NCBI RefSeq assembly: GCF_963576675.1 | Contig: NC_088918.1 | Span: 55,819,501 to 55,883,500, forward strand | Source: Euphorbia lathyris | Taxonomy: Eukaryota > Streptophyta > Magnoliopsida > Malpighiales > Euphorbiaceae | Direction: 5' to 3' | Length of the DNA: 64,000 bases | Shown here: positions 49,238-63,169 of the stretch, one piece after another | How positions within the stretch are numbered: position 1 is the first letter of the stretch | Layout: every line of letters begins with the position of its first letter | Position numbers and translations under genes: made by a program | Notes under the pieces: generated by a model | Told to the model about the DNA's origin: nothing | The model's database searches: none | The model's input: the letters and a program-made list of their open reading frames with translations, nothing else

Positions 49238-52200
49238 GAGTGATCAGAGAGGGGGGGCTAATCACTATATTAATCGATGTCTGAATCATAAGCAGAGTAT
49301 GGATATGTGTGGGCTGTCAGATTTGGGGGCTGCTGGTCATAAATTTACTTGGAAGCGGAATGGTACTTTTGTTCGTCTAGATAAAGTTTATGCCAATGTT
49401 TGTGCTCAAGTCAGGTTTCCTGAGGTTTCTGTTCTTAATTTACCTTTCAGACATTTGGATCATTGTCCTATCTTATTTAGGATGTGTAGAGGCCAGCAGC
49501 CTAAAGGGAATAGGCCGTTTAGATATCAGATTGCTTGGGAGTCTCATCCTGAGTTTAAAAATTTTGTGAAAGATAATTGGATTCCTCATTCTAATGTCTT
49601 ACAAGCCTCAGAAGGTTTTAGAAAGAATGTTATTGTTTGGAATAAAATGATCTTTGGTCATATTATTAGGAGGAAGAATAACTTGTTGAGAAGAATTGAA
49701 GGTATTCAGTGTAGATTGGAGGCTAGATTTGATCATAGTCTGGATGGTCTTCTCAAAACCCTTCAAAAAGAGCTTGAAGCTGTTTTAATACAGGAGGAGC
49801 TTCTTTGGTTTCAAAAGTCTAGAAAAATTTGGATTAAAGATGGTGATCGAAATACCAGATTTTTTCATCTTTCTACTATTATTAGAAGGCAGAGAAACAG
49901 GATTGATGCTATTAAAGATTGTAATGGTAATTGCGTCTATGAGAATGAAGATATTCGCAACCTTGCCCTTAACTTTTACAAAGATTTATTCAGAGAGGAG
50001 TCTATTGATCTTAGTAAAGCTCTGTCTACGTCTACTTATCCCAGAATTAAGGAGGATAATGGTCTGAAAGCCTTCCAGCCTTTTAATAAGGAAGAGATTG
50101 ATCACGCGATTTTTAGCATGGGAGCCACTAAAGCTCCGGGGATTGATGGTATTCCTGCTGGTTTCTATCATAAGCATTGGGATACTGTGAAGGAAGGTAT
50201 TTATAAGTTTATTGAAAGTGTGCTTATTAATCCTGATAATATCGGTCTTGTGAATAAGACCCTGCTTGTTCTGATTCCCAAAGTTGAAAAACCTTCTTCT
50301 TTTTTACAGATGAGACCTATTAGCCTTTGTAATGTTATCTATAAAACTATCACCAAAATGGTGGCTAATAGACTCCGTGGTATTCTTCCAGATATTATTA
50401 GTCAGAACCAAGGTAGTTTTGTTCCTGGTAGACAAATGATGGATAATGTTATTATTGCCCAGGAAATGGTTCATTATATGAAGATTAAGAAGGGTAGAAA
50501 AGGTATTGTGGCTCTGAAACTGGATCTGGAGAAAGCTTATGATCGTCTTAACTGGAGGTTCCTTCTTCAGAGTCTTGATAGAGCTGGTATCCCGGGAAGT
50601 TGGAGGAGGTTAATTGAGGTTTGCATTTCTTCTCCTACTTTTCAAGTTTTGATCAATGGAGACATGTCTGAGGAATTCTCCTCATCCAGGGGTATTAGGC
50701 AAGGTGATCCTATGAGCCCTTTTCTTTTTGTTATAGCTATGGAAAGATTAACTCACCTTATCCAGGAGGCTATTGATAATAGGAATTTTAATCCAGTGTC
50801 TATTAATAGATTCTGTCCTTCTATTACTCACTTATTTTTTGCTGATGATGTTATGATTTTTGTGGAAGGGAATGAGGATCAAATGAGGGAGATTATGAAA
50901 ATCATTAATTGTTTTTGTGAAGCCTCTGGTCAAAAACTTAATATTCAGAAGTCTAGAATGCTTTGTTCTAAGAATATGAGTACGGGAATGTGTAAGAAGT
51001 TAAGTGATATTTCCGGTATTCCTTTAACCAATTCTTTTGGTAATTATCTTGGGATTCCTCTCCATAGTGATAGAGTTTCTAAAGCTTCTTTTAAAGAGAT
51101 TCTGGATAAAACTTCTAGTAAATGTGCTAATTGGAAAGCTAAAACTTTTCTCTTGCGGGGCGCCTTACTCTTATTAAGTCAGTCAATTGTGCAGTTCCGA
51201 ACCATATTATGCAAGCCTGTAGTTTGCTGGAGTCGGTCCTCAATGATCTGGATAAAATTAATCGCCGATTTCTATGGGGGAATTCAGGAGACAGTAAGAA
51301 GATTCATCTTGTTCCTTGGAAGGAGGTTTGTAAGCCTAGAGATAGAGGAGGTATGGGAATTAGACAAGCTAAAGATAATAATAAAGTTTTATTGATGAAG
51401 CTGCTTTGGAGGATGTGGCAAAATCCTTCGGCGCTTTGGGTTCGTTTACTTTGTGGTAAATATAGAAAAGATAAGATTTTTGGAGGGCCGAAAGAGAGAG
51501 TGGTTAATTGTTCCTTTCTCTGGAAAGGCCTTAGTTCTATTTTTCAGAATTTTGTTTTGGGATTGGTTGGAATGTGGGTAATGGTAAAACGATTAGCTTC
51601 TGGTATGATAAGTGGATTGGTGACAAGTCTCTGATAGAAGTTTGTAACGCCCTCCCTCCTGATAATTGTTGTAATTGGAAGGTTGCTGATGTGGTGGATG
51701 CAAATGGTGATTGGATTTGGGCTAAATTTGAGGCTTTCTTTAGATTGGATACTCTCCTCAGAATTAGAGGAGTTAAGATTAGTAGCATGGATGAGGATAA
51801 GGATAATTATTGTTGGGCTTCTACCAATAATGGTGCTTATACGTGTAAGTCTGCCTTTGAGGTGTTTAGCAACAGTGATGAAGACCCTCTTTCAGATATT
51901 TGGAAAGTGTTATGGTCAATGAAAGTGCCCTATAGAGTTAGAAGTTTCTTGTGGCTTGGAATCAAAAACAGACTTCTTACTAATTCAGATAGAAAAAGGC
52001 GCCATTTGGTGGAGTCTGGAGATTGTAGCAGATGTAGAGGGCATGAAGAAACCATTTGTCATGCTCTTAGGGATTGTGAGAGAAGTAAAGCTATTTGGAG
52101 GAAAATTCTCCCTAGTCATATGATTGATATGTTCTTCTCCCATTCCAATCTGGAGTGGTTTAAGGATGGTGTGAATGGGAATTTGCTTACTAATCTGGAC

Positions 52201-52814
52201 TATGGTGAAATTTTCTTTGCTATTGTCTGTCACCAAATCTGGGATTGGAGAAATAAGGAGATTTTTGATACTAATTCTTTTAATATCCCTAACTTGGTTG
52301 ACTTTTTTGCTAAAAAGATTTATCAGGTTATTGATAGTTTTAAGGAAGACTCTCTTGATAGATGTATTCAAAGAAAGGATATTCACCTTCTTTGCTGGAG
52401 AAGACCTCGGGAGGGTTTGATAAAGCTGAATACGGATGACTCTTGTCTTGCCAATGGTAACATTGCTGCAGGTGGTGTCCTGAGAGATGATGGGGGTGCT
52501 TGGATTTCTAGATTCTCATATAATCTTGGCAAAGGTTCTTCCTTCATGGCTGAATTGTGGGGTATTTATTCTGGTCTTACCCTGGCCAAGAGTTTGGGGG
52601 TAGTTAATCTGATTGTTGAATCTGACAATCAGGAAGCTATCAGGTTAATCTCAAACAACATAGTTATTGGTTTGAATAGCAAGAATCTGATTAATGGGAT
52701 CAAGAGGCTCTGCCTTACCTTTGGTTCTATCTCTTTCTGCCATATCTTTAGGGAGCAAAACAGGGTGGCGGATCGTCTAGCGGCAACTGGTCATGAAGGG
52801 AGTTGGGGAGTCAC
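49238..52814 (+). pseudogene. LINE: endonuclease end, RT, zf-RVT and most of RNase H
   Basis: A 5'-truncated plant L1-like element. It starts within the endonuclease (DLGAAGHKFTWKRNG, RLDKVYAN), followed by a full RT: KAPGIDGIPAGFY, RPISLCNVIYK, LDLEKAYDRLNW, RGIRQGDPMSPFLF and the active site FFADDVMIF (FADD at 50838-50849). Frameshifts near 51165 and 51570 move the frame through WGNSGDSKKIHLV and GNGKTISFWYDKWIGD into zf-RVT (CSRCRGHEETICHAL) and RNase H (LIKLNTDDSC, MAELWGIYSGL, VESDNQEAIRLIS, REQNRVADRLA). It is interrupted at 52814 by the Ale-like copia. The remaining end of the protein continues at 58447. Confidence 0.92.
52810..52814. repeat. Left target-site duplication GTCAC
   Basis: GTCAC is repeated at 58442-58446 directly after the right LTR, a 5-bp duplication as made by copia integrases. 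Confidence 0.92.
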
Positions 52815-53073
52815 TGTTAGAGATAATATTCTAATTATCTTTGTAAATAGATTCCTATCTAGTTAGAGTTTCAATCTGTCTATATTTCTAGCTAGGTAGA
52901 GTTTCAATACGACTATACTTATGTATTGTATTCCTACACAAACTATTATTGGCTCACTATAAATACAAGGCCTCTGAGCCAGAATCATTAAGGTGATTCA
53001 AACCAACTATTGTGTCATTACTTATCTCTCTCTATCTCCATAATCTTCCCTTTATCAAATCATTCATTCAACA
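52815..53073 (+). repeat. Ale-like 5' LTR
   Basis: It begins TGTTAGAGATAATATTC and ends CATTCATTCAACA. TATAAATAC lies at 52958-52966. The primer-binding site TGGTATCA follows immediately at 53074. Confidence 0.93.
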
Positions 53074-54809
53074 TGGTATCAGTAGTATCAACTTCCGCAT
53101 CTTCTGAATCCTCTGATCATCCCCAATCCCAGACCTATTCTCAATACAAAGCCGTTGCCGCTGCATCCGCCGCCGCCGCCACTGCCGTCGCCGCTATCCA
53201 GATCGAATCCGCCGGCGCATCTGATGTCGCGGCTGCCCAAAACACAAACGACGCCTACGGTGGGTCTTTTGCGTCGTCAGGATGGAGGTTCACCTCGCCG
53301 TTTGTCACCGGCGACTCTGTGTTCTTAAAAGCACCAACGGCTGCGGCAGCCGCACCTCCCCAGCAACCCGTCGGCGACACCTTCCCTCCGGAGGTTCGCG
53401 CGGCCCTCGAAGCGTACCAGGCGGCCAGCGTAAGGGCGGCGAATGCCCAAGCGCGTCCTGCCCCGTCCGTCGCGGTGATCGCACTAGTCCAAGCTCAAGC
53501 TGGCGCACAGGCGCCACCCGCACCGTCTGCCGCACCCTCCACCGTGGCTGCTGCTGCTCAGGCGCGTCCTGCGTCTTCCTTTTTTGCGCAACCCGTGCCT
53601 CCACCACCCGCGACAGCAGCGCGCGAATAGCCTCTAGGGCAAACCGCGACACCGACGCCATCCAACGACACCGCAATTCTAGCCGCACTCGCGGCATATC
53701 AGGCGGCTATTCCATAAACACGGAATCCACAAGTTCCGATTCAGCAGCCATCTATTCAAGTGCAACAATCTGCAACACCTCCAACTCTATTTTCTCCATC
53801 AGTTCTTGCTGCCCTAGCAGCATATCAGGCGACTGAAGCGAGTAACAAAAATCAGGTTATTTCTGAATCTCATACTTCACCGTTTTGTTACAATACTCAA
53901 TTATCCCATGATCCCTCACCATCTTTCTTCTCTAACTCGGTTCATAACACTGTTGATGCACCGTCAAACAATGTCAGACACAACTTTCTTTCATCCTCCA
54001 TCCCTCATATTACAAGCAACCCTGTCCATCCAGAACCTATCTCCACTCATGTTGAACAACCAAGACAACCACCCACAAATATCAACATTAACATCAAATT
54101 AACCCCGAATAACTACAAAGCATGGAGAATGTCCATGGAATCTACCCTTCAAACCTATCATTTGCTTCCTCACATTCTTAGTTCAACACCACCTCCACCC
54201 AAATTTATTCCTAGAACAGGTTTTGTGACATCAACTGCGGATTTAATCATAAATCCATCTTTTATTCAATGGGATGATGTAGAAAATGTGGTTAGGACTT
54301 TGCTCCTGAATTCAATCACCGAAGAGGTGTTTTCTGAGATTGCATATCTCAAATACTCACATGATATTTGGCTAGCTTTAGAGGATGCCTACGGGCTTAT
54401 TACAGGCAGCAAGCAGTTTCAGATGGGAGTCGAACTGCATGAACTTGAACAAGGAGGCATGTCTGTCACTGCGTATATGCAAAAAGTGAAGTCCATCCTT
54501 GATGGTCTAGCAGAAGAGTATCGCTCCACTGTCCAGAATCTTGTAACTCAGCGCGGTACAAACATCAACTATCAAGAGATTTTGCACAGCTTGAAGATAG
54601 TTGAGGGCATGATCCAATCGACCAGAAAGACAACTCTGCTTCAGCCCGAGGCCAATGTATCCACCATGGAAACAAATCAAGCAAAGAAGCAGAATCCAAA
54701 GAAGAGAAGAAGTGGCAAGTGCTACAATTGTGGTGATCCAAGCCACTGGGCTGACAAGTGCAAAAGACCAAAGAACAATTCAAGAGCACAATATAATCCT
54801 GGACCATAA
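53073..54809 (+). pseudogene. Ale-like gag with internal stops
   Basis: The ATG at 53073 overlaps the LTR end and primer-binding site. The frame has an Ala/Pro-rich N-terminus with high GC (53150-53630), TAG at 53628-53630 and TAA at 53715-53717. It then encodes the capsid region (LTPNNYKAWRMSMEST, SKQFQMGVELHELEQ) and one zinc knuckle CYNCGDPSHWADKC. A TAA at 54807-54809 separates it from pol in the same frame. The Ala-rich leader is unusually long and GC-rich compared with the rest of the element. Confidence 0.88.
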
Positions 54810-54815
54810 GCACAC

Positions 54816-57800
54816 ATGGCATGGCAACAACCACCAAATCCATTCATGGGTCCTAATCAGCCGTGGTACCCAGACACAGGAGCAACCAATCACATGACGG
54901 CAAATCCGACTCAACTTCATCAAATGCAGCCATATCCAGGATATGATACAGTTCAGTTTGGCAATGGTCAAGGTTTGCAAATTTCTCACTTTGGAAATTC
55001 AAATATCAATAATTTGAAAATTAATGATGCCCTACTTGTTCCCAAGCTTACCAAATCTTTATTATCTGTTCAAAAATTTACCCGTGACAACTCATGTTTC
55101 TTTGAATTTTGGCCTAACCATTTTCTTGTGAAGGACCAAACAACTGGGGAAATCCTGTTACGGGGCCCGAGTAAAGATGGTCTTTATGTGCTTACACCCA
55201 CCCTGAAGGAGGCGCTAGTTGGAGAAAAGGTGTCTTTTGAAAGGTGGCATGCACGGCTTGGACATTGTCAGAATCAGACAGTCAGCTCAGTTCTCAAAGG
55301 AAACAATCTATCCTCTTCAAAACCAGTTAGCAATTGTTCTTTTTGTCCATTAGGCAAGCTTGCTAGAAGCTCTTTACCCTCTATTAGTCGCTCTACCACA
55401 TTAATTTTTTAGAACTTACATCTGGATGTTTGGGGGCCAGCTCCAGTTATTTCTTGTCTTGGCCACCGTTATTTTTTAATAATCATTGATGAATTCACTA
55501 GATTTGGATGGGTTTTCTGTTTAAAGAATAAGAGTGATGTTTTCTCAACCTTCTGTGATTTTTATGCTATGATTTCTAATCAGTATAGTGCAAGGGTTAA
55601 GAATATTTACTCTGATCTTGGGGGGGAGTTTCAAAAACTACAACCCTTTTTCAAACGACATGGGATTATACACAAGATTGCATGCCCTCATACTCATGCA
55701 CAAAACGGTATAGCTGAGAGAAAAATTAGACATGTCGTTGATACTTGCCTTACTTTGCTAGCCAATGCACTTTACCTTTAAAATTTTGGAACTATGCCAT
55801 GATACACAGCATTAGGCTAATTAACTACTTACCCACCAAAATCCTAAACAACAAGTCACCCTATTTCTTGTTCTACAAGAAACAACCTGCCTATAAGGCC
55901 TTACGCATCTTTGGCAGTGGTATCTATCCCCTTCTTCGTTCATACAATCAGCACAAATTTGATTTTCGCTCCAAGCTATGTGTCTACCTTGGTCCATCAG
56001 AAAATCATTCTGGGGATATCTGTCTTGAATATGCCACCGGACGCATATACATCTGCAAGTTTGTGCAGCACAATGAAGAAGTTTTTCCTGCATCAGCAAT
56101 CACTGCATCATCACCTTCATCTAGCAACTCAGGGGTAAGCACATCGTGTCAACTACCATCTCTACTCGACCTGTATCCAGGTAATTTCTCTAATCCCAAC
56201 CCTATAGTATCTTCTTCTAACTTGGTTCCATACTCCCAACCCATCACACCTGTCCACTCTGGACCTCATCCTGGAACCCCAATTACTCCTCCTGACTCTG
56301 AAGCCACAAACAGTGCTCCTTTAGCTCAACCTCAATATCTGTCACTAGTGGTCACTGCTGCATCAACACCTGTTCCTCAGAATGATCCTAACACACCAGT
56401 TGATGCGGTCATCACATCGGAAATACAGAATGTAGTACCTCATGAGGAGAACATCATGCCACAAACAGATTCTCCTCCTCTTGAAACTACACCACCTGCT
56501 CCTATTCCAACTGAAAGGCCCAGGCCTCGCAATGCATCGCTGATTGGTCCACGACAACATTATATGCAACTTCGACAGTCATCTCTTCAGTCAAGAGGGA
56601 GGTTTGAGGGACTTTTAGCTACACATCCAAATGGCACAGTGGATCCTACATGCTTCAGTAAAGCCAACAAACAATCAGAATGGCGTACTGCAATGTCTGA
56701 AGAGATTCAAGCTCTTCTGGACAATGGCACATGGCAACTTGTACCGAGACCACATGATCAGCATGTCATCACCTTCAGGTGGCTCTTTCGTACAAAGAAG
56801 AAGTCTGATGGAACCATTGATCATCACAAAGCTCGCTTGGTAGCACGGGGATTCACTCAAAAAGCTGGGATTGACTACAAAGAAACATTCAGTCCAGTAA
56901 TCAAAGCTACAACCATCAGGTCTGTATTTGCCATCGCAGCAGCAAACAACTGGTTCATCAATCAGCTAGATGTCTCCAATGCATTTCTTCATGGAAACTT
57001 ATCAGAAACCATATATATGGAACAACCGCAGGGCTTTCGGGACAGTGACCGACCAAATCATGCCTGCCTTCTCAAAAAGAGTCTCTATGGATTGAAGCAA
57101 GCACCGCGAGAATGGTTCACTCGCCTTCGAACATTCCTCCTCTCCCTTGGGTACAAAATGTCACAGGCTGACAACTCTTTGTTCATCAGACGCACCGATA
57201 CTGAAAAGACTTACATTCTGTGCTATGTTGATAATATACTCATAACAGGGAACCACCCTGCACACATCACCAACACTATTGCAGCCATCGAACATGAGTT
57301 TCCCATTCGCAATCTTGGCAAGGCAGAATACTTTCTTGGAATTGAGATCCGATATGAGAAGGATGGCATTCACATGTGTCAAGCCAAGTATGTGGCTGAC
57401 ATCCTCGACAGAGTGAAGATGATTGACTCCAAGCCCACACTAACGCCCATGGCCACCACACCAACACTTTCAAAGGAGCTAGGCACCAGCTTAACCTCTG
57501 GAGATGAATATCGAAGCATTGTGGGGGCACTTCAATACTTAACATTCACTCGTCCTGACATTGCATTTGCAGTTAACAAATTATGTCAGTTTCTGCACTG
57601 TCCAACTGATGAGCACTGGAAAGGAGTCAAGAGGGTTTTACGCTATATTCAGGGTACATCAGATTTTGGCATACTCATGTCCGTCAAACCAATACAGCAC
57701 ATCCATTGTTACTCAGATAGTGATTGGGGAGGGTGTCCTGATGATCGACGATCCACGGGTGCATTTTGTGTTTATCTTGGATCCAGTATTGTATCGTGGC

Positions 57801-58182
57801 AGACCCGCAAGCAACCCACAATAGCCAGATCCTCAACGGAAAGTGAATACAAAGCAGTAGCAAATGCCACTGCAGAACTACTATGGCTCAAATCTCTTCT
57901 CTCGGATCTCGGATTTCCATTACCCACCCCGGTTCAGTTATGGTGTGATAATGTTGGAGCAATTTATCTCACCTCAAATCCAGTGTTTCATGCTCGCACG
58001 AAACACATTGAGCTAGACTATCATTTTGTTCGTGAACAAGTTCACAGAGGATTTCTCAGTGTCAGATTTATTCCAACCCATGATCAGGTTGCAGACATAC
58101 TCACCAAGCCGCTAGCTCCGGCTCGCTTCACGATGCTACGCTCTCGCCTCTTTGTTCGTGCCCGCCATCGGCTTGAGGGGGG
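54816..58182 (+). pseudogene. Ale-like pol: protease, integrase, RT, RNase H
   Basis: Protease (WYPDTGATNHMTA), integrase zinc site (WHARLGHCQNQTV ... CSFCPLGKLA), a TAG at 55410-55412, integrase core (IIDEFTRFGWV, SDLGGEF, HAQNGIAERKIRH) and a frameshift near 55770. The frame is then open to the right LTR: RT (KARLVARGFTQ, LDVSNAFLHGNL) and RNase H (STESEYKAVAN, ARTKHIELDYHFVREQ, LADILTKPLA-like VADILTKPLA). The RT active site reads YVDNIL (57222-57239) instead of YVDDIL, replacing a catalytic aspartate. The polymerase should therefore be inactive even if the frame were open. Confidence 0.92.
58174..58182 (+). promoter_or_regulatory. Polypurine tract of the Ale-like element
   Basis: GAGGGGGGT lies directly before the right LTR and would prime plus-strand synthesis. 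Confidence 0.85.
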
Positions 58183-58441
58183 TGTTAGAGATAATATTCT
58201 AATTATCTTTGTAAATAGATTCCTATCTAGTTAGAGTTTCAATCTGTCTATATTCCTAGCTAGGTAGAGTTTCAATACGACTATACTTATGTATTGTATT
58301 CCTATACAAACTATTATTGGCTCACTATAAATACAAGGCCTCTGAGCCAGAATCATTAAGGTGATTCAAACCAACTATTGTGTCATTACTTATCTCTCTC
58401 TATCTCCATAATCTTCCCTTTATCAAATCATTCATTCAACA
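58183..58441 (+). repeat. Ale-like 3' LTR
   Basis: 259 bp with two differences from the 5' LTR. TATAAATAC lies at 58326-58334. It is followed by GTCAC, the right target duplication. Confidence 0.93.
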
Positions 58442-58446
58442 GTCAC

Positions 58447-58590
58447 TACTTATTCTTCTCCTCCGGATTTTCTTTCCTCGGTCCTCCTGGAGGATGTGGT
58501 GGGGGTTAGCTTCCCAAGGCTGATCCCGGGTTAATTTTTTGTTTTTTGTTGGTTTGTCTTTTTTTTTCTTGTTCCTACCAAAAAAAGAAA
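58447..58590 (+). pseudogene. 3' end of the split LINE
   Basis: It resumes the LINE frame after the copia: TYSSPPDFLSSVLLEDV then VSFPRLIPG and stop. This matches the end of the LINE fragment at 1740-1850 (FPRLIPD). The 3' tail CTTGTTCCTACC followed by an A-rich run marks the LINE terminus. Confidence 0.88.
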
Positions 58591-58594
58591 AGTA

Positions 58595-58876
58595 GATTAA
58601 GCATTTATTTAGTTTAATTGTGTTTGATAATAATTTTTTGTTAATCACTTAAATTATTCAATTAAGCTACGTATCACTTTTTTGATAAGTGAAAATATTT
58701 AATTTAAAATTTTAAGTTAAACATTATCAACTAATATTTTTATATTCAACACTTATTTTTAATATTTATCAAACACTTATATAATTTAATAGTTTCAACA
58801 CTTATTATATTCAACACTTAAAATTCAGTACTTAATTTTTTAGCACTTAATTTTCAGTTTTATCAAACGGCATCTT
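58595..58876. repeat. Right part of the MITE split by the LINE
   Basis: AT-rich, with repeated words such as AAGTGTTTGATAA complement and CACTTA, ending TTTTATCAAACGGCATCTTA, the inverted counterpart of the left end at 49203. A second GTTTGATAATAA at 58622 suggests either internal duplication or two copies. Beyond it, 58877-59764 is AT-rich with no visible gene. Confidence 0.45.
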
Positions 58877-59764
58877 ACATTAATAGAGAAAACCGATCAG
58901 TTTGAATACAACCTAAAACAGACATAAGAAAATCTCTCGATAAGGATTTCCATGTGAAAGAAAAATAGCCCAGACATCTAAATTATATACAATCATATTC
59001 AATTGGCGCCTTTCATAAATATATATACATTAAATTTTAATAAATTTTAAATTTTTGTCATATTTAAAATTATTGGTGTAATATCTTAAAATATCATGAA
59101 TTAATATTAAAGAAATATTTATTAAGATTATTAAGATTGTACTAATTAAGTTATAAGTTAAAATGTGAATAAAAATTATAATTTTTACATGATTTTTTGA
59201 ACTTTATTTGAACCTCGGTTGAACCTTTAATCTTTAACCTTCTGTCTTTTCCCGCTTTTTTGACCGATCCAATTTTAAAAACCGCGCTCCAAACAAAACC
59301 ACAACATTAAGTCCGAAAATCCCAACCAATACCAGAGTGCATATAAAATATATTGTATACTATAAGAGGCTGAATAGTATTTATCATGGCTTTCAAAATC
59401 GAATAGATCAAAGAACCGAAAAGAAATAGAGGACCAATGGTTAGAGGTTTAACCAGTTTCCAAAAAACCATGTAAAAATTATATTTCTATGCACATTTAA
59501 CTGTACAATATTAATAAAAACGATACACTAATAATAATATTTCTTTAATATCGAAGGGAATTCGGGACAGAAGATTTTTTTCCTTAAAATTAATATGAAA
59601 AAATTAAAAATTTATTAAAATTAAATAAATATAAAAATTAAATAAAAGATATACCTTTTAAACTAAATAATTATTATTTTGATTTTTTGAGTAAAAGGTT
59701 GCAGGCTAAAACTTACGCATCGTGAGAAATCCAACTAGGTTGGTATTCTCGAGGGAAACCGAAG

Positions 59765-60310
59765 CCTCAAGCCCAAAAAAAAATATTAATAAAGAAAATG
59801 GAAGAATAGTTAATTACAGCCTCAAGAGTAGGGGACCTAACAAAAAAGGAATTGTTCAACCCTATTAAAATCATCACAAACAAGGGAATTATAAAAAGGT
59901 GGGAATGAGGACCACCAGCAAACATCAGTAATAGAGAGACTAAACTTAGCAAGAGCATCCGCAACCCTATTCCTTTCTCTATAGATATGAGTAACCACTA
60001 TGGTCATGGACTGTAATAAAGAAAGAATATGAAGCCAATCATGTCTGATGCTCCAAGGAACCTCAGTAGTACGGGTCCTAAACAGGTGAACTACGAATAG
60101 AGAGTCACATTCAACGCAAAGCCGATGCCAGCCATGATCCCAAGCTTTTTGAACCGCAAAAATTGCCGCTCGGATTTCCGCTAAGAAAGCAAAAGAATTT
60201 TGAAGGGGGGAAAGCAAAACAACCGAGAACAAAACCTCGCATGTTTCTGAGAATTCCTCCAGCCCCCGCATGTTTCTTGAAGAGGGAAAGCAAAACAACC
60301 GAGAACAAAA
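59765..60310 (-). pseudogene. LINE RNase H fragment, minus strand
   Basis: On the minus strand 60298-59837 reads as an RVT_3 RNase H: FAFLAEIRAAIFAVQKAWDH, LCVECDSLFVVHLF, VVTHIYRERNRVADALAKF. The N-terminal Asp motif is missing. A 78-bp tandem duplication (about 60202-60251 and 60279-60328) disrupts the 5' part. The LINE end upstream of 59765 is not clearly defined. Confidence 0.78.
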
Positions 60311-60496
60311 CCTCGCGTGTTTCTTGAGATCTAAAGATCTAGTTTAAGCGATCGAGACCTTTAACTACTAAAGCTAACCTTAATTGGTTAAAATAAAAAT
60401 TTTTGATATCTATGTAAATATAAAATAAAAAATAATAAAACTAAATAATATTTTAATTATTTAATTTATAATATCATTATATATTCTTAAATTATT

Positions 60497-60550
60497 AATA
60501 ACAACCATAATTTCTTACCCAAAAAAAAAAAAAAAATAACAACCATAATT
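60497..60550 (+). mobile_element. Minimal LINE-tail insertion with 16-bp target duplication
   Basis: AATAACAACCATAATT occurs at 60497-60512 and again at 60535-60550. Between the two lies only TCTTACCC plus 14 A. The word before the A-run resembles the 3' end of LINEs in this window (TTCCTACC then A). This fits target-primed reverse transcription that aborted almost at once. Confidence 0.7.
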
Positions 60551-60614
60551 AAAATGGTAATGTAATGCTAAACATTAGCTATAGCTTAAGGGTCCAATGT
60601 TTGAATCTCAATTT

Positions 60615-60903
60615 ACTTAAAAATATATATTTTTAAAAAGTAAACATGTCTGACATCTAACTCGGCCAAAGTTTGAGCGATTCTCATCAGTATTTAAAGA
60701 TTAAAAAATCAAATCACCTCTAGTCCAAAATGATGGTCGGTTATGATCGAACTGGATTGAACCAGCCGAGCCCATTTGGTTCACACCTTTGCTTAAAAAT
60801 ATATATTTTTTAAAAGTAAACATATCTGACAGGACCAAAGTTTAAGCGGTTCAGACCGGTTTTCAAAGATTAAAATTTCAAACCAGCTCCGACCCAAAAT
60901 TGT
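60615..60903. repeat. Diverged direct repeat pair
   Basis: Copy A (60615-60732) and copy B (60791-60903) share TTAAAAATATATATTTTT, AAAAGTAAACAT.TCTGACA, CCAAAGTTT.AGCG.TTC and AAAGATTAAAA.TTCAAA-like segments, then TCC.ACCCAAAAT. They are non-coding and of unknown class. No gene is visible up to 61252. Confidence 0.6.
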
Positions 60904-61252
60904 GATAAAAAAAATTATATAAGCAAGTGTAAAATTATATAAACATAGCAGTCCTGCATTCAGCACTGTCCTCATTTGTGGGAAAAGAAATTCAATTTCA
61001 TAAAACTATTGTATAACGTTAATTCATAAGAATTCTATCTTCATGAACAAACATAATGTTAATTGATGGAGCTGCATGTATTCCCCTCAGTTTTAGCATG
61101 ACAAAAATGTATGATTAGCTTAGCTTTACAGAGTTTAGACATAACTATCAAACAAAACGAGTTAGTCCCATTCTAACTGATATTGGCTGCCTACAATAAA
61201 CAAAAACATGCCTAAATATCAGATTACTATATCTGTTTTCTTCCCATAATCT

Positions 61253-63169
<1,917 letters not shown>

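Larger units (their letters stand above)
52815..58441 (+). mobile_element. Ale/Retrofit-like copia element inserted in the LINE
   Basis: Complete from LTR to LTR (259 bp each), with a 5-bp target duplication. Removing it restores LINE reading from ...GSWGVT into TYSSPPDFLSS, which is direct evidence of insertion order. Only two LTR differences are seen (near 52895 and 52935 relative to 58253 and 58304), so insertion is recent. Short LTRs and the pol end place it in the Ale/Retrofit group, by resemblance. Confidence 0.93.
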
